A model generated the notes under the pieces. It searched no databases. It was not told the origin of the DNA and saw only the letters and a list, made by a program, of their open reading frames with translations. Positions 8,127 to 16,926 of a DNA stretch of 64,000 nt are shown here, in pieces. The stretch comes from Chryseobacterium oncorhynchi (lineage in GTDB: Bacteria; Bacteroidota; Bacteroidia; Flavobacteriales; Weeksellaceae), in contig NZ_PPEI02000003.1 of NCBI RefSeq assembly GCF_002899895.1, positions 248,001-312,000 on the forward strand, written 5' to 3'. The translations under genes were made by a program, and so were the position numbers. The stretch's first letter is position 1, and every line of letters begins with the position of its first letter.

Positions 8127-10649
8127 TTATTTTATGTTGACTAATACTTGAATTTTTCCACTCTCTTTTTGGTCATAATCCTGAAGTGCTTTTCCGATAA
8201 CCTGTCCTATTCTTACCTTTTTGAGATCAGCTTTCATCGCAATCCCGGATTTAGATGAAGTTACCAAAAGATCTCCTCGTTTTATTTTACCGTTTTCCAA
8301 ACATACTTTGGTAGGTATAACGCCAATTACCCCCATGGGTACTTTGCCAGAAAGATCCGTGTCAATATGTTCCTCAGTAAGAAGTACTCCCGGTTTGGTA
8401 GCATATACTCCTGCAACTAGATTAGAATAGGGTTTGGAGGATTTTTCTACTGTTCTGTCAGAACTGGTGGATATCACAAGGATATCACCGGATTCATATT
8501 CGGAAATAGATCCCTCTACATCAAATGCTTCAGCAACGTCTGCTCCGCTATTCTGAGTTCCTCCGTTAAAGAATCCTCTTCCGGTATTGTCTATACGCGC
8601 AACATTTGCAGTACTGGGATTTCCGGATTTGAACAAAGCTAAAGATCCTGTACTATGGGTTTCTACAGTAAGAGCGGGATTGGTATTAGCCGTATTAAAA
8701 TTGATAAATCTTGCCGCACGTCCGTTACTGAAATTAGGTACCCAGGCAAAGATGGCTGTTCCTGTTCCGTCTACAGTAGTTTCAACACCATCGCCTCCAT
8801 TTGAAGCATTAGCAGTGATCCCATTTCCATTTCCGTCTGCAATAGCAACCACTGCAGGACCGTTTCCGGAAGGGTTGCTGGCATGAAATAAACCTGCAAA
8901 TCCTCCTGTTCCAGATGATACACCATAAATACCCGCTGTTCCGAAATTAGCAAAGATTGAATTAACTTCACCCTTTACAGCAGCAGAGGTTCCCTGAGTT
9001 TTATCTACTTTAAAATTTCCTGCAATACCATTTCCTACAGTTGTTACTGTTATAGCATCACTTGTATTGTCTTCGTTGAAAATATTAAATCTTCCTGCAC
9101 GTCCGGTTGAAAAAGTAGGAACCCATGCATAAAGGGCATTTCCGTTGCCATCAATATTGGTTTCAACACCATTTCCGTCTTTACCTGCATTGGCTGTTAT
9201 TGCATTCCCATTTCCATCAGTTAAAGCTATTAATGAAGCCCCGTTTCCGGATGGATTTGATGCATAGAACAAACCTGCGCGTCCTCCTGTTCCGGAAGAA
9301 ACCCCGAAAATAGCAGCGGCACCAAAGTTTCCGAAAATAGTATTTACTTCTCCTCTTACTGCTGCTCCAACGCTGTTGGTATTATCAACAAGAAAAGAGG
9401 CTGCATTACCTTGAGTATTGTCGGGGATATTTCCATTCCCATTGGTTTCTACCTCCAAAATATTTGCGACAGTATTGGTTTGATTAGAATTTTCAAATCT
9501 TCCTGCACGTCCTGTACTACTATTTAATCCAACTTGTCCAAAAACGCCGATACCTGTTCCGGATGTATTGGTTGAAATGAATCCTCTCACACCATATCCG
9601 CCACCATCATTACGTCCTACTACAGCTCCGGCAATATCACTGGTTGTTAATCCTACTACGGCTTCTCCGTTTCCTGTATTGCTACCCAGAACCCCAGCAG
9701 AGGATTGAGCAGTGGTTGTTCCACGAAGGGCAATACCTGCTCCTGTTGAACTTGCTACTCCATTTCCGCTTCCAGAAGTCGTAACGTTTACAACAACTCC
9801 ATTTCCTACAGTAGAAGCATTAAGAACATTGTTAGCATTGGCATTATTCAAAATAGAAATACTGGCAGGAATTCCATTGTTACTGGTTGCTGTAAGACCG
9901 GTACCTGTGTTACTGTTGGCATAAACTCCGGTTCCACTGGCGCTGGAGTTTCCATATACTCCTAATCCGTTGGGGGTTACACCGTAAACTCCCCATCCGC
10001 TTCCGTTCTGGCTTCCCCAGACTCCTATACCAAGTCCACCGGTTCCGTTATTGATCCCACGTACCCCAGAAGAAAATCCACCGGGAGCCGTGCTGGTAAC
10101 AACACCTCTTACGGCTGCAATACTTGAAGTTGCTGAATTATTATTTCCCTCTAAAGATGTTCCATCACCATCATTGGTTAATGAAAATAAAGTAGAGGCA
10201 TTATTTACTGTATTTGCGTAGGGGATTGTAAAGGTTCCACCGCTACTTCCTGCAGATTTTGCATACATGGCATAAGGCACACTCAATAATTGAGAGGTTC
10301 CTGTTATAGTGTAAGTGGTTCCTCCGGAAGGGTCAGTTTCTGTTTTTAAATAATAGTTTCCTGAAGGCCAGTCGATGGTAGAAAATGTACCTGAAAGAAC
10401 TGTTCCTGTTCCTATTTCCAAAGTAACAAGCCCATTGGCATTGGTGTTTCCTGTAAGTCTTTCAGAATAAACAGAGGGTCCGGCTGCTGATCCTTGTAAT
10501 ATGCTTAATCTTATAGCAATAGCCTGATTGCTTAATATCTGTCCGGAACCATTTCTTACAACGGCCTGATAGCTCATTTTTTCTGGAGCTTGTGAAAGTC
10601 CCATAAAGAGACCAGACAAGATTCCAAACAATAATAATATTTTTTTCAT
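8127..10649 (-). CDS. Large exported tail-fibre-like repeat protein
   Basis: The protein has 840 residues and a signal peptide cleaved near residue 20. An N-terminal domain typical of many Bacteroidota surface proteins follows (PEKMSYQAVVRNGSGQILSN to about 135). A long Gly/Asn-rich beta region (about 140-680) comes next, then a C-terminal domain (about 690-840) with SGADVAEAFDVEGSISEYESGD-like sequence. Inside the beta region a 127-residue unit is repeated in tandem, 429-555 and 556-682, each with GVSSGTGG, ASNPSGNG and a GR-A-RF block. The layout resembles trimeric phage tail fibres. It lacks a T9SS sorting domain, although the gene just upstream encodes one. A surface fibre or adhesin is inferred; the function is unknown. 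Confidence 0.85.
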   Translation of the reverse strand: MKKILLLFGILSGLFMGLSQAPEKMSYQAVVRNGSGQILSNQAIAIRLSILQGSAAGPSVYSERLTGNTNANGLVTLEIGTGTVLSGTFSTIDWPSGNYYLKTETDPSGGTTYTITGTSQLLSVPYAMYAKSAGSSGGTFTIPYANTVNNASTLFSLTNDGDGTSLEGNNNSATSSIAAVRGVVTSTAPGGFSSGVRGINNGTGGLGIGVWGSQNGSGWGVYGVTPNGLGVYGNSSASGTGVYANSNTGTGLTATSNNGIPASISILNNANANNVLNASTVGNGVVVNVTTSGSGNGVASSTGAGIALRGTTTAQSSAGVLGSNTGNGEAVVGLTTSDIAGAVVGRNDGGGYGVRGFISTNTSGTGIGVFGQVGLNSSTGRAGRFENSNQTNTVANILEVETNGNGNIPDNTQGNAASFLVDNTNSVGAAVRGEVNTIFGNFGAAAIFGVSSGTGGRAGLFYASNPSGNGASLIALTDGNGNAITANAGKDGNGVETNIDGNGNALYAWVPTFSTGRAGRFNIFNEDNTSDAITVTTVGNGIAGNFKVDKTQGTSAAVKGEVNSIFANFGTAGIYGVSSGTGGFAGLFHASNPSGNGPAVVAIADGNGNGITANASNGGDGVETTVDGTGTAIFAWVPNFSNGRAARFINFNTANTNPALTVETHSTGSLALFKSGNPSTANVARIDNTGRGFFNGGTQNSGADVAEAFDVEGSISEYESGDILVISTSSDRTVEKSSKPYSNLVAGVYATKPGVLLTEEHIDTDLSGKVPMGVIGVIPTKVCLENGKIKRGDLLVTSSKSGIAMKADLKKVRIGQVIGKALQDYDQKESGKIQVLVNIK
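8604..9365 (-). repeat. Tandem in-frame duplication in the tail-fibre-like gene
   Basis: Two units of about 381 bases (9365-8985 and 8984-8604) encode the 127-residue repeats of the large exported protein. They are similar but not identical, so the duplication is not recent. Confidence 0.8.
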
Positions 10650-10654
10650 GGTGT

Positions 10655-11131
10655 TTATTTTTTGATGATTTTAAATGTTTTGAGGTTTCCTCCATGCTGA
10701 GTAATCCTAATGATATACATGGCAGAGGGTAGGGAAGAGAAGTTAAGTTCAGATTTCGACTGTACAATCACATCCTTTTTGATGAGTTTGCCTTGGGCAT
10801 CAAATAGTTGATATTCGGCGTCTTTATAGTTACCGGTGGTAAAATCCAGATACAAAAAGTCTTTGAAAGGGTTAGGGTAAATTAAGATACCCTCCAAATT
10901 TGATGATGTTTCACGGGTGTTAAGTGCAATGATTTCGTAAGGCTGTTGTACGCCTTCCAGAACTTGGTCTCCGGCTCCTTTATAAAGATAAGCTATCTGG
11001 CCTACGCTGTAAGAAGTTGAACCATTTCCGCCTGAAGCATCCATTCCGGTTGCCAATACTGCTGACTGAGCCTGCAGAAAAGAGAGGGAAAAGAGAGGCA
11101 GGGTGAGACAATAAATAAATATTTTTTTCAT
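10655..11131 (-). CDS. Small T9SS type A sorting-domain protein
   Basis: This 158-residue protein has a signal peptide (ending near LQAQS) and a short module, YSVGQIAYLYKGAGDQVLEGVQQPYEI, common in small flavobacterial secreted proteins. A complete type IX secretion C-terminal domain runs from about residue 82 to 158. Its landmarks are IYPNPFKDFLYLDF, the central YQLFDAQGKLI and the final MYIIRITQHGGNLKTFKIIKK. It should therefore cross the outer membrane through the T9SS and may be attached to the surface. It is the first gene of the leftward operon, with 5 bases before the tail-fibre-like gene. Confidence 0.9.
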   Translation of the reverse strand: MKKIFIYCLTLPLFSLSFLQAQSAVLATGMDASGGNGSTSYSVGQIAYLYKGAGDQVLEGVQQPYEIIALNTRETSSNLEGILIYPNPFKDFLYLDFTTGNYKDAEYQLFDAQGKLIKKDVIVQSKSELNFSSLPSAMYIIRITQHGGNLKTFKIIKK

Positions 11132-11228
11132 GGATAACAGTTTTTAAATTATTAATTGGAAGTCATTTTCCATGTTGAATTTGGGAAGACTAAATTACTC
11201 CCTATCATGATCGAATAATAGAAAAATA

Positions 11229-11258
11229 GACCAACGACAGAAATAATCGACCAATGTC
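11229..11258 (-). promoter_or_regulatory. Direct-repeat operator candidate before the secreted-protein operon
   Basis: On the plus strand GACCAACGAC (11229-11238) and GACCAATGTC (11249-11258) form direct repeats with a 20-base period, about two helical turns, which is usual for LytTR-domain binding sites. On the minus strand the segment also reads GTCGA, then CTGTCGTTG, the same blocks as the 740-777 element with 3 extra bases between them. It lies about 100 bases before the 11131 start and next to a LytTR gene. No consensus -7 box is at the expected place. Confidence 0.4.
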
Positions 11259-11292
11259 GATTTGTGAATTATTATAGAAATTCAGTGGGATG

Positions 11293-12000
11293 TTAAGGCT
11301 TAAAAAAAGAGAGATTGTCCTTATAGGCTCTGCCGATAGGAAGCTTGATCTGGTGTGTCAATTCTATTTCATGACAATTTTTTCCACGGATGAGGTGCCG
11401 AGGTACAGCGTAGCTTCTATGTATTCTCACAAAAGAATCAAAAAAGCTTTTATGAAGAAGATTACCTAAAGAGTCGAGAATACAGTGTTTTTTTTCAAGG
11501 GTAATGATTCGGGTATAATCCTTTAGTGCTTCCAGATAGAGGATATCTGTCTTTCTGACCTGAAAAATATTTCCGCTTTCCTTTAGATTAATGAAATCCT
11601 GTCCAAGAATGGCATCATAACATTCACATTTTTCTTTAACTTTAAAAAAATCAAAAAGCTTTTCCATGGAATAATGAAACCGTTCCGTGGTTAAGGGTTT
11701 TGTAATAAAATCAAGAGTATTCATTTCAAAAACACAGGCTGCCAGTTCGGGATGTGAGCTTACGAAGATGCAAGCGGGTATTTTATGGGCTAGTTTTCTG
11801 AGTTCCAAGCCATTCATTCCTTTTAAATTGGTTTCAGTGATAAGAAGATCAATGGGGAGTTCAAGATAGGGTATTGCTTTTTCGGCCGAATCGAAAGATG
11901 CGACAATTTCTATGTTCTCGTACTGTTTGATATAACGCTGAAGAACCAGTCTGTCCAGTTCATCATCATCAATAATCATACATCTAATATGGGTAATCAT
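11293..12000 (-). CDS. LytTR-family response regulator with atypical receiver
   Basis: The protein has 235 residues: a receiver domain (about 3-115) followed by a LytTR DNA-binding domain (about 135-235, with LYLEALKDYTRIITLEKK and SFVRIHRSYAVPR). The acidic pair (Asp11, Asp12), the Ser81 region and Lys101 of the receiver are present. The position of the phosphoacceptor Asp holds Glu56 (IDLLITETNLKGMNGLEL aligns with the usual DLVFLDIQMPGMNG). The codon is GAA in the DNA. Regulation without phosphorylation, or a constitutively active-like state, is inferred. No histidine kinase gene is adjacent. It lies just upstream of the secreted-protein operon in the same orientation, 161 bases away, and is the best candidate regulator of it. 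Confidence 0.9.
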   Translation of the reverse strand: MITHIRCMIIDDDELDRLVLQRYIKQYENIEIVASFDSAEKAIPYLELPIDLLITETNLKGMNGLELRKLAHKIPACIFVSSHPELAACVFEMNTLDFITKPLTTERFHYSMEKLFDFFKVKEKCECYDAILGQDFINLKESGNIFQVRKTDILYLEALKDYTRIITLEKKHCILDSLGNLLHKSFFDSFVRIHRSYAVPRHLIRGKNCHEIELTHQIKLPIGRAYKDNLSFFKP

Positions 12001-12186
12001 GATCTTCTGGATATTAATTTAAATATTTAAAAATCAGAAAATTGCTATATAAAGTTATTGATTTTTATACAATAATAAAGAGGTAATCTTAAATTTATAT
12101 TAAAAAGTGTTATTAAATAAAAATTGATTTTGTTTTTTTTCTGAAAAATATTATCTTGTAAAAATCATAAACATAGACAGAACTTA

Positions 12187-13413
12187 ATGTTAGAAAAGAA
12201 AGAACATAATTATGAGAAAGCAGTCTTGGTGGGTATTATTACCCAAAATCAAGACGAAGAAAAACTGGTTGAGTACATGGATGAACTGGAATTTTTGGCT
12301 TTCACTGCTGGAGCAACTGTAGAAAAACGCTTCACTCAAAAATTAACACAGCCTGATTCCAAAACCTTTATTGGGAGCGGAAAAGCACTCGAAATAAAAG
12401 AATATGTAAAAGAAAATGAAATAGGAACGGTAATTTTTGATGATGAGCTTTCTCCTTCACAGCTTAAAAACCTGGAAAGAGAAATGGAAGTTAAAATTTT
12501 GGACCGTACCAATCTTATTCTTGATATTTTTGCACAGAGAGCACAAACTTCTTATGCAAGAACTCAGGTAGAATTGGCTCAATATCAATATCTTTTGCCT
12601 CGACTGACCAGAATGTGGACTCACTTGGAGCGTCAAAAAGGAGGTATTGGAATGAGAGGTCCCGGGGAAACAGAAATTGAAACTGACCGTCGTATTATTC
12701 GTGACAGAATCACTTTATTGAAAGATAAATTAAAGACTATTGACAAGCAAATGGCCACTCAGCGTAACAATCGCGGAAAGGTTGTTCGTGCGGCTTTGGT
12801 AGGGTATACCAATGTTGGAAAATCTACTTTGATGAATTCTCTTTCAAAATCTGAGGTTTTTGCAGAAAATAAATTATTTGCAACACTGGATACGACTGTA
12901 CGAAAAGTGGTGATTGGAAACCTACCGTTTCTGCTTACCGATACTGTAGGATTCATCAGAAAATTACCTACTCAGTTGGTAGAGTCATTTAAATCTACAT
13001 TGGATGAGGTTCGTGAAGCAGATCTTCTTATTCATGTGGTAGATATTTCCCATGAAAGTTTTGAAGACCACATTGCTTCTGTTAATCAGATTTTAATGGA
13101 TATCAACGCTCATCAGAAACCGATGATCATGGTGTTCAATAAAATTGACGATTTCAGCTATGAGAAGAAAGATGAAGATGATTTGACCCCAAGTTCAAAG
13201 AAAAATATTTCTCTTGAAGAATGGAAAAAAACATGGATGGCAAAATCCAAGTATCCAACGGTTTTCATCTCTGCACTTACAAAGGAGAACTTTCCGGAAA
13301 TGAAAAAGATGATCTATGATGAGGTCATGAAAATCCATATTTCAAGATTTCCTTACAATGATTTCCTTTTCGAGTATTTTGATAACGAAGAGGAAGAAGA
13401 AAACAACAATTAA
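12187..13413 (+). CDS. hflX: GTPase HflX
   Basis: This 408-residue ribosome-associated GTPase has an N-terminal HflX domain (about 1-190, with FIGSGKALEI and the family block GIGMRGPGETEIETDRR near 153-169). A G domain follows, with G1 GYTNVGKST at 206-214, a DTVG switch II motif and NKID. HflX splits stalled ribosomes after heat or antibiotic stress in studied bacteria. The usual Hfq partner gene is not next to it. The downstream DUF4919 gene overlaps its stop codon by one base (TAATG), so the two are probably translated together. Confidence 0.97.
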   Translation: MLEKKEHNYEKAVLVGIITQNQDEEKLVEYMDELEFLAFTAGATVEKRFTQKLTQPDSKTFIGSGKALEIKEYVKENEIGTVIFDDELSPSQLKNLEREMEVKILDRTNLILDIFAQRAQTSYARTQVELAQYQYLLPRLTRMWTHLERQKGGIGMRGPGETEIETDRRIIRDRITLLKDKLKTIDKQMATQRNNRGKVVRAALVGYTNVGKSTLMNSLSKSEVFAENKLFATLDTTVRKVVIGNLPFLLTDTVGFIRKLPTQLVESFKSTLDEVREADLLIHVVDISHESFEDHIASVNQILMDINAHQKPMIMVFNKIDDFSYEKKDEDDLTPSSKKNISLEEWKKTWMAKSKYPTVFISALTKENFPEMKKMIYDEVMKIHISRFPYNDFLFEYFDNEEEEENNN

Positions 13414-14042
13414 TGAAATATTACTTTTTCCTTTTATTCATTATGTTTTCGGTTTTTGGGTTCAGCCAGAAATCAAAAGTGGATTTTAAAGCTATTGAGA
13501 AAAGTTTCAAAAATTCTGATTCTCCATACAAGTATGAGAAGCTTCTTTTTAAATATAAAGGTTATCCAAAGTCTCTGGATAGTATAGAATCTCAATATCT
13601 TTATTATGGAAGAAATTTCAGAAATGATAAGGTAACTACCTCAGATGAAGCTTTCAAGAGTCTGGCGGAAGCCTTTAAGCAAAATAATTTCGAAGAATGT
13701 ATCAAGCAGGGAAAGGCTTTGTATGATAAAGACCCTACCAATCTGGATCTCCTGCTGATTCTTCTCAGAGCATATGATTCTGTAAAGGATGGAAGTAATT
13801 TTATGCACCATCTGAGTCAGTTTCGATCACTTGCTGACGGCATGAAGAGTTCGGGAGACGGGAAATCTGAAAAGACAGCCTATTTGGTTAATTCTGTAGG
13901 AGATGAATATATCTTGCTGAATATTCTGAATATAGGAAAGGATTATACAAGAGGATCAAAACCATCTAAAGACGGAATGTTTGATGTTTGGGAAAAGGAG
14001 GGGCAGAAAATCTATATTAAGGTCCTTTATTTAGATATTTAG
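13413..14042 (+). CDS. DUF4919-type exported protein
   Basis: The 209-residue protein has a signal peptide (MKYYFFLLFIMFSVFGFSQ). Its body fits the DUF4919 pattern: KVDFKAIEKSFKNSDSPYKYEKLLFKYKG near the start, a TPR-like helical middle (FKQNNFEECIKQGKALYDKDPTNLDLL) and a C-terminal VGDEYILLNILN...GxFDVWEKEGQKIYF-like beta part. DUF4919 is widespread in Flavobacteriia and has no assigned role. The start codon overlaps the hflX stop codon by one base, suggesting translational coupling. A periplasmic location is predicted from the signal peptide. Confidence 0.88.
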   Translation: MKYYFFLLFIMFSVFGFSQKSKVDFKAIEKSFKNSDSPYKYEKLLFKYKGYPKSLDSIESQYLYYGRNFRNDKVTTSDEAFKSLAEAFKQNNFEECIKQGKALYDKDPTNLDLLLILLRAYDSVKDGSNFMHHLSQFRSLADGMKSSGDGKSEKTAYLVNSVGDEYILLNILNIGKDYTRGSKPSKDGMFDVWEKEGQKIYIKVLYLDI

Positions 14043-14070
14043 AACTACAAATTAATTAAAAAAACACTTA

Positions 14071-15357
14071 GTGGAATTATATTATTCATTTTCAGCATTA
14101 ATCGTATTAGCATCCATATTTGCCTATCTTAATTACAGATTCTTAAAACTTCCCAGTACCATCGGAATTATGGTGATTGCCATTGTGGTTTCCATCTTCC
14201 TGGTTATGTTTGGAGAAGCGGTACTTCCAAGAACATTCGGACATCTTAATAATCTGATGGAAAGTATTGATTTCACAGAGATTCTGATGGGGGCCATGTT
14301 GAACTTCCTTCTCTTTGCAGGAGGAATTCATATTAATATTAATGACCTTAAAGAACAGTTTAGACCGGTACTGATATTTTCCACTGTAGGAGTTGTAATT
14401 TCCACATTTGTGGTAGGTTTTGGGATGTTTTATTTGCTGCCTTATTTAGGAGTGAATCTTCCTTTTATCTACTGTTTGGTCTTTGGAGCCTTAATTTCGC
14501 CTACTGATCCGGTGGCGGTATTAAGTGTACTGAAGCAGGCTAAGGTATCTAAATCCTTGGAAACAAAGGTTGCCGGAGAATCTCTTTTCAATGATGGTAT
14601 GGCAGTTGTGGTCTTTACAGTTGTTCTTCAATTGGCAGTAGGAAAAGAAGTGGATCTGGGTGTTGAAAGTATTGGATTACTTTTACTTAAAGAAGCTGGT
14701 GGAGGTATTCTACTAGGAGTTTTACTGGGTTGGGTTACTTCAAGGCTTATGCGTGAAGTGGATGATTATATTATCTCTGTGTTAGTTACACTTTCTGTTG
14801 TGATGGGTGGTTACCTTATTGCAAGACAGATGCATATTTCTGGGCCACTAACGATGGTGGCGGCAGGACTATTCATGGGGAATTTCAATAGAAGCTTCAA
14901 AATGAAGTCTGTAACCCAAGATTATCTGATTAAATTCTGGGAACTGATTGACGAAATTCTGAATGCTGTGTTATTCCTGTTTATAGGATTTGAACTTTTG
15001 ATGATTAAAGATCTGAAACACTTTATGATTCCTGGAGTATTAGCCATTGCTGTAGTTCTATTTGCAAGGTTTATTTCAATCTGGGGACCTACGAAGTTTA
15101 CATCCTTAAGAAGAAGTTTTAGCCCACAAACTGTAAAAGTACTGGTTTGGGGAGGAATTCGTGGAGGTGTTTCCATAGCACTGGCTATGTCTATTCCTAA
15201 GAGTGAGTACAGTGAAATTATTCTAAGTATTACTTATTGTGTAGTTGTATTCTCAATCATTGTTCAGGGGCTTACCATTGCTAAGGTGGCAAACCCCAAT
15301 AAAATTGCCAAGGAAGAGGAGGAGCAGGAAAGCATTGCTCTGGAAGAAAAGGCATAA
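14071..15357 (+). CDS. CPA1-family Na+/H+ antiporter
   Basis: The protein has 428 residues with about 12 hydrophobic segments. It carries the monovalent cation/proton antiporter CPA1 signatures: FALISPTDPVAVLS-like sequence (GALISPTDPVAVLSVLK) and the GESLFNDGMAVVVF block holding the conserved Asp of the ion site. Members exchange Na+ or K+ for H+ across the inner membrane for pH and salt balance. The frame begins with GTG at 14071, 28 bases after the DUF4919 stop; no better ATG is available nearby. A short Glu-rich cytoplasmic tail (EEEEQESIALEEKA) ends the protein. Ion preference cannot be read from sequence. Confidence 0.92.
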   Translation: MELYYSFSALIVLASIFAYLNYRFLKLPSTIGIMVIAIVVSIFLVMFGEAVLPRTFGHLNNLMESIDFTEILMGAMLNFLLFAGGIHININDLKEQFRPVLIFSTVGVVISTFVVGFGMFYLLPYLGVNLPFIYCLVFGALISPTDPVAVLSVLKQAKVSKSLETKVAGESLFNDGMAVVVFTVVLQLAVGKEVDLGVESIGLLLLKEAGGGILLGVLLGWVTSRLMREVDDYIISVLVTLSVVMGGYLIARQMHISGPLTMVAAGLFMGNFNRSFKMKSVTQDYLIKFWELIDEILNAVLFLFIGFELLMIKDLKHFMIPGVLAIAVVLFARFISIWGPTKFTSLRRSFSPQTVKVLVWGGIRGGVSIALAMSIPKSEYSEIILSITYCVVVFSIIVQGLTIAKVANPNKIAKEEEEQESIALEEKA

Positions 15358-15389
15358 TGTTGATAATAGAAAATTAACAATAATTCAAA

Positions 15390-16109
15390 ATGAGCAGCAT
15401 TGTTAAAGAAATAAAGGAAGCATTAGCCGTTTTATCCATTCCTGAAAAAGCAGAATTCTTTCCGAGATTTTTCAAAACAGGAAAAGGAGAATACGGTGAG
15501 GGAGACTTGTTTCTGGGAGTGAAAGTTCCTGATCAGAGATCCGTAGCCAAAGAATACTACTCAAGGCTCAATTTAGAAGAATTGAGCGAACTGCTTTCTT
15601 CAAAATACCATGAACATAGGCTGACGGCTCTTTTCATGCTCATCTCGAAGTTTGAGAAAACAAAAGACAATGCTATAAAAGATGAAGTTGTAAAATTTTA
15701 TCTTAATCACCTTAAATATGTTAACAATTGGGATTTAGTAGATTCCAGCTGCTATAAAATTTTAGGGAGATATGCCTTTGAAAATAAGAAAGAAAGTCTT
15801 TTGAGAGAACTTTCAGAAGCAGAAGAGATGTGGTATAAAAGAATTGCTGTGGTAGGAACAATGCATTACGTAAAAAAGGGATCTTATGATCTTACCAAAG
15901 AATTTGTAACCAGAAATCTAAAGCATTCCCACGATCTGATGCATAAAGCCAATGGCTGGTTGCTTCGGGAAATGGGAAACAAAAATGAAAAAGAATTAAT
16001 TGGTTATCTGAATACATATTATAAAGAAATGCCGAGAACCTGCCTGCGATATGCTATCGAAAAGCTGGATGAAGAAGTAAGGCAGGATTATTTAAAAGGG
16101 CGTATTTAA
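15390..16109 (+). CDS. AlkD-like DNA alkylation repair protein
   Basis: The 239-residue protein is built of HEAT-like helical repeats, matching the AlkD family of DNA glycosylases. Recognisable blocks are FLGVKVPDQRSVAKEY, HEHRLTALFML, VNNWDLVDSS (111-120, around the conserved Trp and Asp used in catalysis) and KANGWLLREMG. AlkD removes positively charged N3- and N7-alkylated purines without flipping the base. It follows the antiporter gene by 32 bases in the same direction and may be cotranscribed. Family membership is firm; substrate range is inferred from family. Confidence 0.92.
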   Translation: MSSIVKEIKEALAVLSIPEKAEFFPRFFKTGKGEYGEGDLFLGVKVPDQRSVAKEYYSRLNLEELSELLSSKYHEHRLTALFMLISKFEKTKDNAIKDEVVKFYLNHLKYVNNWDLVDSSCYKILGRYAFENKKESLLRELSEAEEMWYKRIAVVGTMHYVKKGSYDLTKEFVTRNLKHSHDLMHKANGWLLREMGNKNEKELIGYLNTYYKEMPRTCLRYAIEKLDEEVRQDYLKGRI

Positions 16110-16240
16110 AAATAAAAGCCACAGTAGTATCATTTCACTTCTTGAAAAACTACCTGAAAACAGCTATTTATATCCAAAAAATCAAAGATTGTAAAGGTTT
16201 AAGACCGAAATTGAGTAATTTTGCTGCCTTAAGCCCAATC

Positions 16241-16909
16241 ATGAAAAATATTCTTAAGTTATGCCTTCTGTTTCTACCCTTACTATTGCTGACAAGCTGT
16301 TTTGATATTCTGGACAAGATTAATCTAAAAGCTGACGGAACGGGAGAATATACTGTTATTCTTAATGCGAGTAAAAGCAAAACAAGACTCGCTTCAATTT
16401 CTAAAATGGAAACCATTAATGGAAAAAAGGTTCCTAAGAAGTCAGAAATTGAAAATAAAATCAATGAAGCCTCTAAAATTTTCAAAGGAACACCTGGAAT
16501 CAGTAATGTTAAAACCTCTATGGACTTTGATAATTATATCATCAAGCTGAGCTGTAACTTTAAGAAACTTGAAAATATCAATGCCGGACTAGAGAAGCTG
16601 AAAGCCCAAAATATACTGGGTAAAATGATTCCTACACAGATCTACAGTCAGAATCTTGAAAAAAAGGTATTAACAAGAAATAAGGTGAGTACATTCAAAA
16701 CAGATTACGATAAGATGAGTAAGGCCGACAAAGAGGTTTTTAATGGGGCCACATATACTTCTGTAATGCAGTTTGAAAATGTTGTAAAATCTCAGACTAA
16801 TAATGCCTATCAGCTTTCTCCAAATAAAAAAGCTGTAAAAATGGACGCTGACATTTTAGATGTAATTCTTCAGAAAAAACAATTACAAAACACAATTCTT
16901 TTCCAATAA
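16241..16909 (+). CDS. Lipoprotein of unknown function
   Basis: The open frame extends back to a TTG at 16142, but the ATG at 16241 gives a textbook lipoprotein signal, MKNILKLCLLFLPLLLLTSC with Cys20, so that start is preferred (222 residues). The mature protein begins FDILDKINLKADGTGEYTVILNASKSK, a pattern of extracytoplasmic lipoproteins of unknown role. The rest is Lys-rich with no recognised catalytic motif. It is followed after 17 bases by two paralogous envelope proteins, so the three form an apparent rightward operon. Confidence 0.82.
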   Translation: MKNILKLCLLFLPLLLLTSCFDILDKINLKADGTGEYTVILNASKSKTRLASISKMETINGKKVPKKSEIENKINEASKIFKGTPGISNVKTSMDFDNYIIKLSCNFKKLENINAGLEKLKAQNILGKMIPTQIYSQNLEKKVLTRNKVSTFKTDYDKMSKADKEVFNGATYTSVMQFENVVKSQTNNAYQLSPNKKAVKMDADILDVILQKKQLQNTILFQ

Positions 16910-16926
16910 ATTTCTAACAATCAACC

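Noticed and set aside
16142-16240. A longer N-terminus for the 16241 lipoprotein starting at TTG
   Set aside because: The added 33 residues precede a textbook lipoprotein signal and would bury it; the ATG start is better.
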